From positions 75,383,169 to 75,447,168 of the forward strand of contig CM066988.1 of assembly GCA_033977485.1 (NCBI GenBank): DNA of 64,000 bases. The letters are read 5' to 3'. Below the pieces are notes generated by a model that ran no database searches, was not told the DNA's origin, and saw nothing but the letters and a program-made list of their open reading frames with translations. The stretch is from Hydrangea macrophylla (lineage: Eukaryota > Streptophyta > Magnoliopsida > Cornales > Hydrangeaceae). The position numbers and the translations under genes are program-made. This document shows, one piece after another, positions 1 to 10,401 of the stretch; the first letter of the stretch is position 1, and each line of letters starts with the position of its first letter.

Positions 1-215
1 GATCGAACATGTAATTATCCGAATTTCCAGGTTTCACGCAAAAACAACCACCTATACCTTTATTCCCTTTATATATACCTTTTGTTCGTGTGTATGTGAG
101 GTCTACTGAACTTAAGAGGTTAGAGAGAGTTATGAGTGCTTATGTTTGGTATGTATATTATACACACATACATATATTATACACAGACATCCATACATCT
201 ATATATATTCTGTTT

Positions 216-237
216 GAGAGAGAGAGAGAGAGAGAGA
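216..237. repeat. (GA)n microsatellite
   Basis: About eleven uninterrupted GA units, followed to about position 330 by imperfect purine-rich sequence (AGAGA and GGAGGA runs). Simple sequence repeat only. Confidence 0.9.
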
Positions 238-526
238 AACAGAGAAGAAGAATAAGAGGAGACAGAGAGAAAGAGAAGGCAGAGAGAGACAGAGGATCAG
301 AGAGAGAGGAGGAGGAGGAGGAGGACACCATTAAAGCTCAAGGTTGGAACTCGAGCCAAACATACCTTTAACGACATTCAGTGAGTCTTTACTCACTTAG
401 TCTCATTTACATAATATTTTTACAAGTTTATGGGATGTTTAGACGTATTAAACACGTCCATAAGACATTTACATATTGTTGTTACAAATCTGCTAGAGAA
501 GACAATTCTCGAGCGATTGAATTGCG

Positions 527-619
527 TTCAATCGATAGAAGGTTCAATCGATCGAATAGATTTTGATCGCTCGAACATTACTTTTCTTCAATCGATCGAA
601 ATGGTTTCAATCAATCGAA
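527..619. repeat. Cluster of TTCAATCGATCGAA-type motifs
   Basis: Five copies or near copies of TTCAATCGATCGAA, itself built around the palindrome TCGATCGA, start at 527, 543, 562, 587 and 606, with uneven spacing of 16 to 25 bases. It could be a degenerate minisatellite or a binding-site cluster within an older LTR. No family is recognised. Confidence 0.6.
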
Positions 620-904
620 CTTTGCAGAACATGGTTTATTTCCTTGGTTTATTATATATGAGGTTCGGTTGTTCGATTCCCGATTCGGACTTCTATTATG
701 CGATTATGGGTTAATCAGGGATAATGGGACAACAACGTATACTATACGGTTCATGTATGAGTTCGATATTTATTCATTTCAATCAGAGTAGTCAGGCCAC
801 ATGAGAATTGTCATGTGTAGGTATTAGTACTAAGCTTAAGTAGGTTTGATAAGTTTTAAAAATGGTACGTGGGCGGACGCCTGGTCACGATATGCTTTCA
901 CATA

Positions 905-991
905 TGGTGGATGGTTTATATCCTTAACGAGCAGTGGGCAGGACCATGTAGTCCTAAGATAGCCAGATGATCCATGTTATATCCTTAACGA
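905..991 (+). repeat. Left part of a split tandem repeat
   Basis: Contains GGATGGTTTATATCCTTAACGAGCAGTGG-type units, at about 905-936 and a shorter one at 972-991. The second is interrupted exactly at AACGA by the solo LTR that starts at 992. The array continues at 4265. Confidence 0.75.
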
Positions 992-1281
992 TGTAGACAC
1001 CCCATTTTGTCGGCTATCAGATTTAGGAGACCCATAGCTTGGTGGTTCACAATGATCGAAAAAGACTTAAAAGACTCTTGGAAGTTAGTCCTGTCTCTCA
1101 GAATGCTCAGAATGACCAAAATGCCCCTGAAAGCCCGAAAACTCCCAGATTTGGTCCCAAAAGTTCTGGAAGCATGCTACGTCGTAAAAAAAATGATAAA
1201 ATGAGCTTTTAAGTAAAATCGAATAAAATCGTCAACTCCCAGAGACCCCCGGAAGACCCGGAAGTTCCCGGAAAGTCCTCG

Positions 1282-1347
1282 TTGACCGGTTGACCAAGGT
1301 TTGACCAGGTTTGACCAAGGTTTGACCAAGGTTGACCAAGTTTGACC
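1282..1347 (+). promoter_or_regulatory. Seven-copy TTGACC (W-box core) array in LTR U3
   Basis: TTGACC starts at 1282, 1290, 1301, 1311, 1322, 1332 and 1342, steps of 8, 11, 10, 11, 10 and 10 bases, close to one helical turn each. Three weaker TTGAC cores follow at about 1472-1497. TTGAC(C/T) is the core bound by WRKY factors, so an inducible U3 enhancer is plausible. The relative at 54711-57952 has only three copies in the matching place. Confidence 0.55.
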
Positions 1348-1857
1348 GAAATCATCTGAATTCGCCGGAATCATTAGAAAAGTATTAAAATGAGTTTCAA
1401 AAGAGAATCGAGCGAAAACGTCAACTCCTGGGAGCCCCCGGAGATTCCCAGAACTTCCCGGGAATCCCAGGTTTGACTAGTTTGACCAAGATTTGACTTT
1501 GGAATCGGGGCACCGAAACAATTTTCAAATATTTTTCATGGATACTAGAGGTCAATAGCTTTCCAACGGTATATCACACATAATCCCTGGATTTAAAAAC
1601 GAATTTATTATGGATTTCCAAAGCCGAAAAAGGCGATCAAATCGGCTTTTATCGCGAATATCGTAAAACTTTTCAAAGTGACCTATCCCCGAACTATTTT
1701 TTATGTAAAGTAGACTCCATTACCTTTCCAACGGTATATCACAACCTCAATTTGGAGTTCGTACGCATTTTCTGTGAATTTCGGACGAAATAGGGCCTTT
1801 TCGCGAATACTGGAACTTTAGGGGGCCTAAACAGCATTATCTGGACGGGGGAGGAGC

Positions 1858-1896
1858 AGTGCCGCCGCGGCACTGGCCCAGTGCCGCCGCGGTACT
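1858..1896. repeat. GC-rich palindromic 22-bp repeat, two copies
   Basis: AGTGCCGCCGCGGCACT at 1858-1874 and a one-base variant at 1880-1896, period 22. Each can fold into a 7-bp stem (AGTGCCG/CGGCACT) with a 3-base loop. It lies about 150 bases upstream of the TATA box and is dense in CpG. The sister LTR has three copies. Confidence 0.8.
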
Positions 1897-2040
1897 CCCC
1901 TCCAGAGCAGTTTATTTTTGTAATTTGTTTTGTGGTCCCATTTTGATTAATCAAAAACCAAAACGACATACTTTTATGATTTCAGATGTTTGGAGCCAAT
2001 GGGAATACTTTCTAAATCCCAAAACCACCCCAAGTTGGCC

Positions 2041-2048
2041 TATATAAA
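2041..2048 (+). promoter_or_regulatory. Putative LTR TATA box
   Basis: TATATAAA lies in the middle of the LTR and is conserved in the inverted relative (56895-56902). It would mark the U3/R transition about 1.05 kb into the LTR. Confidence 0.6.
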
Positions 2049-4264
2049 CACCCCATTACTCTTCATTTTGGGGGGGTCAAATAAAAGTTTAGAGAAAGTT
2101 TAGGAGAGAAAGTTGTAGAGATAAGGTTAGAATAGAGAAGAAGAAGCTTCCTTCTTTTGATTTTTCAAAACAAAAGTGAGTTCTAAACTTTGTTTTTACT
2201 TCATTACTCCCATTTACTTCAACATTCAATATTCCCAACCACCATTTTAGTGAGCATTCAAGAGAGTGGAAGCTTCTTCCATGTCTAGTGTCATTACATA
2301 TGAGTGAAACACCAATCTATAAGTCTCATGCTTCATGAATATCATCTATTGATCATCATCTACTTGCTTGTTTATTTATTGTTCATCTCTTCTTATCTCA
2401 TTTCTTTTTGATTTTTTTTTTTATTTACTTACTAGTTCATCATCATCTAAGTGATGACATGAAGTTTGGGGTGAGTGAATCCTTATGGATAGTAGCTCTT
2501 GACCTCAAAAACATGTTTGATAGATGATGATCATAACCTCAATACTTCCAAGGTATTCTTGAAATGTATTGAAGTTATGTTCAAAAGATAAAAATAAATC
2601 TCTCCAACAATCTTGGAGGTTATTGATGATGAGTTTGATGTTGGCATTTTAAGTGGCTATAATCCTCATTGAGTATTAAAAATATGTTTTCAAAACATCT
2701 ATTTCAAAACCCCTCTCAATCCTTCTCATTTTGGTTTCAAGAAACAAAACCTTGTTTTCCCCAAAATCTTCAAAATAATGGGTCAAAACAGTGAGTGAGT
2801 TGAGTTCAAAGATTTCTCTAGAACTCAATACTCAACATATGGATGCAAGGCCACTTGGAAAGTCTTCCTAACCCATTAGAGAATACCCATGATTTTTGGT
2901 TTGACTTGGAAGTACATGGAAATGGTCCATTTAGACCCAAACATTCCTTCCAGACATTCTGTTTTTGCTGTCACAGCAGATAGGTCCACTTCCAACCTCT
3001 TTTTCAGAAATATTTTCCAAAAGGGGTGGTCCTAACTTATTTTTCCCTTAAACCTCTATGTCTTAGGAAACTTTCTGTATAAAATGGGCCTCTAGATCAT
3101 TCTTTTTCATTTTCTAAGATTTTCTAACATTTCAGCCGATAGTACGGACTCTGTTTCTGAGTGACCTCTGTTGTTTAAATGATTTCTCTCAATATGTAAT
3201 ATTTATTAAGGATTGGATTTTTGGGTTGTGTTATAGACACAATAAGGAACATCTCCATAAAAAATCATGCATTGAAAACATTCCTAACCCCTATTTTCAA
3301 TTTCCCAAAGATCAGGTCACTGTTCTGTCCATTATTCACAGCAAGCACATTTTAACTTTCATTCTTTGTTTGGATGCTTATATGCCTTCCAAATTAGTTC
3401 ATATCTTAGGAAGTAGTTCATACTACATTTTTACATATCCCATATTGATTTCATCCATCCATTCATGCACGCTTTAGACTTTTAAACCATCCTAGGAATC
3501 CATGAACACAAAACACACTACAACCTTTGCACATTTTAGAATACATACATTGCATTCATGCAAGATTTGGAGTTTTTGTAACTCTTAATCTAAGAATATT
3601 ATAAGGAAAGAACTTGATCACACGTTCATGCTTCCCCCGATCTAATCATCCTTTTTCATCCATCCCGGGGTTGAGAGGTCTTCTTTTCTCAAAGATTAAC
3701 ATGTATCATACTAGTTTGCTAAGCATATTTTGATTTCTTTGTTTATTTGTTTCAATAACAATTCATGCCCCCATTAGATTAGGAAACTTGATTAATTGAT
3801 ATATGATTAGACAATTTTTCCTAGGTTTATTTGTGTGATTTTCACTTTACATTGTATGATATTTGACTTAGATTTTATGAATGATATCTTATCTTTTGAT
3901 CTTCAATTTCAAGATTCTTATGTGATGTAATATACTATCATAGTATTAATCGTCGAACCATTCATAGTATAAGATGATTATTTGGATGCTAATTGAGGCC
4001 CGTCGAGAGACGGGGCGAGTTGAGGGTGTTTTAGTCGCGACAAAGGCTCCTTCCTCTCTCGTACCAAAACCCCGAGCCAAGTTCTTTGGTTATGAAGGAC
4101 CGGTGCCCTTTATCCGTTTGGGTGAGTCAAAATTAGGTTTCTTGGTTCCTTAAAGACCAAGTGGCGACTCTGTATCTATTTTCAACAGACCTTTTCTCTT
4201 TCCTTGATTCAAAATCAAACGAGTTTCGAAAACAAAACGAAGCGGTGGAATCCCGGTATCCACA

Positions 4265-4475
4265 AACGAGCAGTGGATGGTTTATATCCTCAACGAGCAG
4301 TGGATGTGGATCACTGCTATAATACGATGAGTCGTGGTAATAGATTTGATGTGCTGTTATTCAAAGCATTGTATCTGACATGCGGTGGATAGTTTATATC
4401 CTTAACAAGCAAAGAATGGACTGATGTGGTGTCCATGATTGCAGTGGATGGTATATATCCTTAACGAGCAATGGA
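4265..4475 (+). repeat. Right part of the split tandem repeat
   Basis: Continuation of the array at 905-991: GCAGTGGATGGTTTATATCC-like units begin near 4270, 4380 and 4441, with the tail AACGAGCAGTGG also near 4293. Units are degenerate and unevenly spaced. Confidence 0.7.
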
Positions 4476-5161
4476 TAAAATGATGGTATGTCTACATATG
4501 TGAAACAATTGAGTCTTTTCTTTCAGTCGAGTTGTTGGTTATCATGCTGGTTATCGGTCTTAGGATAAAAAGATGATATGGGTTAAGTTACGACATTGGA
4601 ATGTAGAGAAGCTATTATTTAGTAGAACTATATCTTATGGCTTCAATAACTTGTTATACTTTATATTATTGGTACCCTGTGAGTTTCTATTCCCTCAACG
4701 CTCAGTAAGTAGATGGCCGCTATTGCCTAGACATTTCCCGTCACGATCACACTATTTTTAACAATGCAGGTAATGATGCGTACGACGATGGCTATAACCC
4801 GAAAGGGGATTATGCAGAGGGTGGCCCACTGATGCAGGTTATGACAGAGAAGGCTGATACGCTGACGACTACCCATACGCCAGCTGAAGATCTGAAGATA
4901 GTTATATTTAGTTTATTTCTGTTGAACTTATAGTTAACGAATACTTAGGCATATGTTGTCTCCAGACCTATTGTGATCTTGAGGACCACTCTGATGTTTG
5001 TAATTTATGGAATTGTATTATATGCAGTTGTTTACTGTTCCTTTTTATCTTGTGGACTAGTACTGTATGGTGTGGATAATTAGTGACTTTCACTTGTCAT
5101 TCCCTATGGACCCAAAAATACAATTTATTTTTCTCTATTTTTACTGCTCCGGGGCGTGACA
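4265..5161 (+). mobile_element. 3' part of a probable gypsy LTR ending in GGGGCGTGACA
   Basis: The segment ends CTCCGGGGCGTGACA at 5161, a terminus typical of plant chromovirus-type gypsy LTRs. A LINE reading frame begins at once at 5162 and is cut there, which independently marks 5161 as an insertion boundary. With 1-991 it would form one LTR or element end interrupted by the solo LTR. The 5' end and its target-site duplication are not in the window. No coding potential is seen. Confidence 0.45.
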
Positions 5162-5600
5162 ATTACACACACTGAACACAGTAGGGGTTGTTCAAATGCA
5201 TAGAGTTCTTGTATGCTCTAATAAACAATCTGACTGAAAATCTACCCTTTGGGTCAAATGTCTAAGTCACCTTATCACTTACAGAGGTACACATTCTTAT
5301 GTTGGATAAGGTATCCAAAAAATTTATCCCATGTTACTTTCCATCCAAACAATCGACGATGCAGCTGAATGTTCCACGTCCAAGTAGAATTAACCCACGA
5401 CCCGAAAGATGCCACAACTCCCGATTTCACCACTTCAAGAGCCAACATTCTAGGGAAACATTTTTTCAATGTTACTCCAATCCAATTGTCGTTCCAGATA
5501 TCGATGCGCTCCGCATTGCCTGTAGCAAGACAAAAGCCTGCTTTCCAAGTTTCAATAAACCCATACTGCTCAAGTAAAAATAGTTATATATCATCAAAGA
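5162..5600 (-). pseudogene. LINE reverse-transcriptase C-terminal fragment
   Basis: Read on the minus strand from about 5600 down, the translation contains AGFCLATGNAERIDIW, then NDNWIG and FGSWVNSTWTWN. This is the order of the linker and the start of the zinc-binding RT-associated domain found near the C terminus of plant L1-type LINE ORF2. After one frameshift near 5275 the homology continues as FDPKGRFSVRLF down to 5162, where it stops at the LTR boundary. An in-frame stop lies just before FDPKGRF. Only about 145 codons remain, without the RT core or the endonuclease. The fragment was broken by the insertion that ends at 5161. The call rests on motif order, not an alignment. Confidence 0.6.
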
Positions 5601-7993
5601 TTAGTACCATGATATTAACTTGTCAGCGACCGTAACATTTCTTCAAATCGACCAAACAATCGCAAAATTATAGCTAATTTTTAGATGTTACTGAATTTAT
5701 GATAGTGTTCAGGTAAAGATAGTAACATGTCATTAGAGACAAAATATTTTTTCAAAGATAGTAACATGTCACTGTCACAAAGATAGCGACATTACGATAT
5801 AGCAAGTATGTCGCTGTCTTAATTTTTTTTTTTTTTTCAATTTTTCATAGTTAGTATGGATCTTGTTTGTTAGATAGTTTCTTTTAGATTACAGATATAT
5901 AAATTTTTATTGAAAAATGAGTTGTGGTTTGAAAGTTATGGCATTTTAAAGTTTGAAAAACAAAAAAACTGCATTGGAGCATGTGCTGATGTGGTAAACC
6001 AGCATGTTCTACATGTGTAAAAAGGGAATAAAATTTGTCAATAACCTTATTTTCAGTTTTAAAAATACTGAAGGCCAAACAAGTCAAAAACTCATATTCT
6101 TATCACTTAAAGAAAAACTCTGCTGGACTGTTCTTGGATTACACTCCATATTAGGGACTTCTAATTAATTATTGCAACCACCTATAATACACCTACTACT
6201 AAAATGAAAACAAAAACATCTATTCCTAAAATAAAAGTCCCCCCAATGTTTCACTACCTCCTTAATTTCAAGGCTTCAAGATTATCATATGTAAGGCAAA
6301 ACAAAATGGGGGGAAAAGAAAACACACGATTTTTTTATTATCTAAAATTCTTAAAGAGAATTTTTACAAGAAACAATATACACACTAAAGCTAGATTCTT
6401 TTCTAAATGCATTGATGGCTTATAGAATCACATTCTAATAAAATGCTCGTAACAGTTGCTTCTACAAGATTTTCAAAACTAATTGGAAAAATCTCACCTA
6501 AGATCAACCATATCATAGAAGAGACTAATTAGATTAGCCATGTTATCATTTAAATAAGAAATTACCAACAAAAAATAAAAGCTGAAATGTAAAATTTTTA
6601 TTAATTTTGTGTCTCAAAAAAGCAAGGAAAATAAATTTTAATAACAAATTTTATTCAAATTAATATATAATTAATAATATGTGAAAATAGCACAAATGCC
6701 CCCATTTTAATTCTTTGCCTAAGGTCCTAAAATGTATTGAGCCGCCGGATAAAGAAATGACTTTTTCTAGCCTATATAGTAGTTAAGAACTTAAGATGTT
6801 CCTAAAATGGTTGAATGAGAAAAATAGAAATGTGAAAATGGAAAACCAAAGGAAATGGGTACGCACCACTGCAAGTGGGACATATTTAGGCTTGGTGATT
6901 TGGTTGCAGCTAGCCCATGTAGGTCCAGTGGGCCTGTTTGTCAGCTATGGTTATGGTCTAAATGTAACATGGACCAGAAAAGCAGGCTCGACAAACTATA
7001 AGAAAGTTGGTACTTAAAACCAAGTCTCGACACAAACTAAACCAAGGCTTAGCCTTGTGCGGGTTCATCAGCACCAGTTCTTGTAGACATCATGTTTTGC
7101 AATTTGATTTTGACAACATGGAGTACCATACCATGAAGACATTGTCAGCGTTGAGTGTATACACACACACATACACATATTGTTATATATATATATATAC
7201 AAACACATTTGTATAGATACGAGAAATGCTAGCTTGCTACATGGGGGGTGTGTTGTCTTTCTAGATTTGTATCAAGGGTACGTAACACTTGGGACAGACT
7301 CATTCATATAATTTTTGGATTGTGTCTCAAAAGTTATGTGAATGAGTGTGCCCCAATCTTTACTCTTATATCAATAATGTGATAGTTTTGATATGTGTGG
7401 TATTTTCACCATTTTTTCTATTGTCCCATTTCCTACATGCATATTATTATATTTTTTCAATAACAAGGATTGGTAGTTGATTGTAATTTGTAAGGTTTTG
7501 AGTGATGGTAAAACAATTTCAGTAGGACTAAACTTAAAAGGGAGAGAAAAATGTGCTTGGGCCAAATTAATATTTATGGAAGAAAAAGTTTTAGGCTGTC
7601 AATTTAGAGCGACCTGGAATATTACAATTGGACCAATATATTAGATAAAACTTTTTTTTAAAAAAAAAATTGGATTAGACTAAATTAAGAAGTAAGAAGA
7701 AAAATATTGAACCAAATATATAAGGTGGGCTAAATTATAGTAAGACCAAAAAGTACTTATGAAAGTAATTTTCTTTTTCCAAAATATGGGATGGGCTACA
7801 GCTGAATTGGATTTCTGGGATTTGTGAAAGGATATTATCTGAAAACTTATAAATAAAAGTGTTCTCTCATGTATATCTCTCTATTTAGTAGATATAAGAT
7901 TTAAAAGTTACACCCATTGGAACAAATTGTTGGGTCTGCAATTGTATTGTATGTGTATACTTCGAAACATATAAGGAAATGTAGATTCATGTT
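5601..7993. other. AT-rich intergenic spacer
   Basis: No supportable gene. It holds a short repeated motif GATAGTAACATGTCA (about 5717 and 5758), homopolymer runs (5821-5838), a CA then TA microsatellite at about 7160-7200, and a small inverted repeat (7297-7317 against 7334-7355, arms CTCATTCA/TGAATGAG) that may be part of a MITE. The longest ORF (6796-7017, 73 codons) shows no domain. Confidence 0.6.
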
Positions 7994-7998
7994 CCTAA
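7994..7998. repeat. Target-site duplication CCTAA (left) of copia element 1
   Basis: CCTAA precedes the LTR at 7999 and is repeated at 24736-24740 after the other LTR, a perfect 5-bp match. Confidence 0.9.
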
Positions 7999-8197
7999 TG
8001 TGAATATATTAAATAATCAAGAAAACAACAAAGGGAAAGAGAAAAGAGAGCTAGAGTTTTTTATAACACTAAAACTGAATGAATGAATACAATGAAAAAG
8101 AAGAGGCAATAATAATAGAATATCTAGGTATACAGTATTACCCTAATATAAAAGAAAAGACTAAACTACCCTAAAGCTAATAAAACTAATTCTAACA
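7999..8197 (-). repeat. 3' LTR of copia element 1
   Basis: 199 bp, TGTGAATATATT...TTCTAACA on the plus strand. It pairs with 24538-24735. The sense strand is minus, so this is the downstream LTR. Confidence 0.93.
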
Positions 8198-8212
8198 CCC
8201 CTCCTCAAACTC
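8198..8212 (-). promoter_or_regulatory. Polypurine tract of copia element 1
   Basis: On the minus strand the bases next to the 3' LTR read GAGTTTGAGGAGGGG, directly after the pol stop codon. This is the expected plus-strand primer position. Confidence 0.8.
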
Positions 8213-8416
8213 ACGATGCTGCAGCTAAAAGCATAGAGAGTTTGCCAACTAAAAAACGAAAACGCTGAATCGGATGTGACTTTGTAAACAAATCAGCAAT
8301 TTGTGTGGAAGAAGAAACAAAAGGCAAAGTGATAGATTCATGCTTAAGGTGATGACGAGTAATGTGACAATCAATCTCTATATGCTTGGTCCTCTCATGG
8401 AAAACTGAATTGTGAG
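8211..8416 (-). pseudogene. Copia element 1, C-terminal end of RNase H
   Basis: Minus-strand translation gives NSVFHERTKHIEIDCH and later IADLFTK, the conserved end of copia RNase H, and stops with TGA at 8211-8213. It continues the frame that breaks at 11866: the preceding residues (CDNKSAIQIAH) lie on the other side of the solo LTR. The break is an insertion with duplication of GTGAG, not a deletion. Confidence 0.88.
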
Positions 8417-8857
8417 TGTCGCACCGCGACGGGAAAAAAAAAAGTTTTTTAAATATAAGAAAGAGGGCGTTCTTTTTTTTAAAAGAAATATGGAAAAAGA
8501 GGAATGTGGGAGAAGTGTTTTTTTATTTTTGAAAATAGGCCAAGTAGATTTTTCAGAGTCGCCACCTAACTTTGTACGGGTGTTAGGATCCCGATAAAGA
8601 TACGGAAACATATCTTTATAATTTTATAGTTTGGGAAAGTGGGCCTATGTTTTTTGACAAGTAAACCAGAGATTTAGAAAGGGGTTCGGGGACTCGGTTA
8701 TGTCGAGGGAAGGTATTAAGCACCCTCGAACATCCATGACGAAGCATGGTTGCCAAATTGGCGATTTTCATGATAACGGGGCATAAAGATAAAAGAATAA
8801 GAGTTTACAAAAAGAAAAAAGATGAAAAGTTATGGCCGCACCCTTTTGGGGGTTGCA

Positions 8858-8891
8858 TACGTATCTCGGGTTGAGAATCAGGCCAAACGTA
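8858..8891 (-). other. Conserved two-tier hairpin motif (LTR copy)
   Basis: TACGT...ACGTA outer arms enclose TCTC-GGGTT-GAGA and the constant block AATCAGG. The same arrangement, with TCCC/GGGA inside, recurs in the 3' region of the element at 54711 (58117-58151 and the 102-bp repeats at 60301-60750). Both elements have minus as sense strand, so the motif has the same orientation relative to transcription. Function unknown. Confidence 0.6.
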
Positions 8892-9036
8892 GCTCTAACT
8901 TGTTATTTATTATTTTTTTTTTGAAATTTTTGGTCACGTTTGACCGTGCTCGTGTGTTATAGTGTTTTTGAAAAGTCGGTGTAGCCAGGACGTCGATCAC
9001 CGTAATCGAGTCCTAGACTTTAACCTTGATTATGTG

Positions 9037-9494
9037 CCGGAAGTAAGGGTCGGTGTCCATTTGAGTCTCGAACTTTCAAGTCGTTAACGTTATTGAACAA
9101 CGTAACTAATCGAAATGTTCGGTTTTGAAAAGGTTGCCGGAAGTAAGGGTCGGTGCCCGAAACAAAGAAAAGAGATTTTTTTTTTTTTTTTTGTATTTTA
9201 TTTTTTATACCGGAAGTAAGGGTCGGTGCCCATTGAGTGAAAAGTGTGCCGGAAGTATGGGTCGGTGCCCAGTGAGTGAAAAGTGTTCCGGAAGTATGGG
9301 TCGGTGCCCAGTGCTTTGAAAAGTATACCGGAAGTAAGGGTCGGTGCCCAAAAGAAAGAAAAGATTTTTTTTTATTTTTTTTATTTTTTGTACCGGAAGT
9401 AAGGGTCGGTGCCCATTTGAGTGAGAGAATGTACCGGAAGTATGGGTCGGTGCCCAGTGAGTGAGGTGTGTACCGGAAGTATGGGTCGGTGCCC
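9037..9494. repeat. CCGGAAGTA(A/T)GGGTCGG tandem array
   Basis: Nine copies of a 22-base core (CCGGAAGTAAGGGTCGGTG plus CCC) start at 9037, 9137, 9210, 9249, 9288, 9328, 9393, 9434 and 9473. The tight part has a 39-41 base period, and copies are separated by GTGAGTGAAAAGTG-like spacers or T-rich runs. Overlapping ORFs on both strands are translations of the repeat. Confidence 0.9.
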
Positions 9495-9965
9495 AGTGAG
9501 CAAAAAAGTGAGTTAGAGTGATATTACCTGTGAAGAAGGGGGCTATTGAAGCCCAATCGGTAATTGTTGAGAAAGAAAACCGAGAAACGTAGCAGAAATA
9601 GTCCAATAAGACCAAAGTCGTACTTCGACGCGAAATCGACTTGAATGGACGTCATAGTTGGATCCAGAAGGGCCGAAATAGTCAGAATAGTCATAAGGCG
9701 GGCCGGAAAGGGTCCGGGCTGAGTTGAGCGGGACCTGCGGGGGTTAGAACTGGCCGGGAGAGCCTGAAATGGACTTATAGAATACCAAACAGCCCTTTAA
9801 ATTTAGATTCAGCCAATTCTGAGGTGACCGGTGCGTCCGGAACGGCCAAATTAGCTAGGAACAAGTGTCCGTTCGTTGAAATCTGGACCCGGAATGAGGA
9901 AAATTGGGAAAAACCAAAAAGTGGGGCCCAAGTGCCACGTCAGCATGCCACGCGTCAGTCAAAGA

Positions 9966-10401
9966 CACGTGGCGCCTTCTGATTGGCCGGTCAAAGCTGA
10001 CTTGGCGCAGACTGGACGCGCTGACTGGGTAGGCGGTGGACACGTGGCATCCTCTGACTGGTTGGCTGGTGCTGACACGGCAGTGACGTGGGAGACACGT
10101 GGAATTGACACGTGACGATGGTTGCCACGTGGCAAGCTGTGATTGGTCAAAGAACCCTGACGTGTCGGTGACGTGGCAGACACGTGGCAGTGCCACGTGG
10201 CAGATGATGACACGTGTCAGGCTGTGATTGGTCCATCAATGCTGACTTGGCGATGAACTGGCAGATGACGTGGCATGACACGTGGCAGTAAACACGTGGC
10301 AGGTGATGCCACGTATCGGTCTATGATTGGACTGGCAGTGATGACGTGGCAGATGACGTGGCTTGCTGACTGGACAGATGACTCAGCAGCTTTGCCACGT
10401 G
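9966..10401 (-). promoter_or_regulatory. Dense G-box/ABRE and CCAAT motif cluster
   Basis: Eleven CACGTG hexamers in 436 bases (9966, 10041, 10096, 10109, 10126, 10181, 10194, 10211, 10279, 10293, 10396), most extended to CACGTGGC, plus several GACGTGG variants and repeated TGATTGG (CCAAT box on the sense strand). Fewer than one CACGTG is expected by chance. CACGTG is bound by plant bZIP and bHLH factors, and CACGTGGC is the classic ABRE. The cluster is inside the LTR but downstream of the candidate TATA box, so it would be transcribed. Activity is inference. Confidence 0.6.

Larger units (their letters stand above)
1..986. other. Non-coding left arm of a disrupted repeat
   Basis: No supportable gene. 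The stretch holds GA-rich low-complexity DNA (about 213-330), a cluster of CAATCGATCGAA-like motifs (527-619) and the first copies of a short tandem repeat that resumes after the solo LTR at 992-4264. I infer that 1-991 and 4265-5161 were once contiguous and belong to one older element whose left end lies outside the window. The small ORFs here are low-complexity translations without recognisable domains. Confidence 0.45.
992..4264 (+). mobile_element. Solo LTR, long-LTR Tat/Ogre-like gypsy family
   Basis: A 3,273-bp LTR beginning TGTAGACACCCC and ending TATCCACA (TG...CA), flanked on both sides by the 5-bp target-site duplication AACGA (987-991 and 4265-4269). There is no PBS, PPT or coding region, so it is a solo LTR left by recombination between two LTRs. 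It matches the LTR at 54711-57952 in opposite orientation along its whole length (shared TGTAGACACCCCATTTTG start, W-box array, GC-rich palindromes, TATA region, GCGGTGGAAT near the end). The lineage call rests on the gag attached to that second copy. LTRs above 3 kb are unusual and fit Tat/Ogre-type elements. Confidence 0.9.

Noticed and set aside
6796..7216. 73- and 69-codon ORFs suggesting a small gene
   Set aside because: No domain, no supporting promoter or splice context, and the second ends in CA/TA microsatellite translation.
9205..9615. 136-codon minus-strand ORF with repeated GHRP units
   Set aside because: It translates the CCGGAAGTA tandem array inside a solo LTR; an opposite-strand ORF overlaps it. 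No start context or domain.
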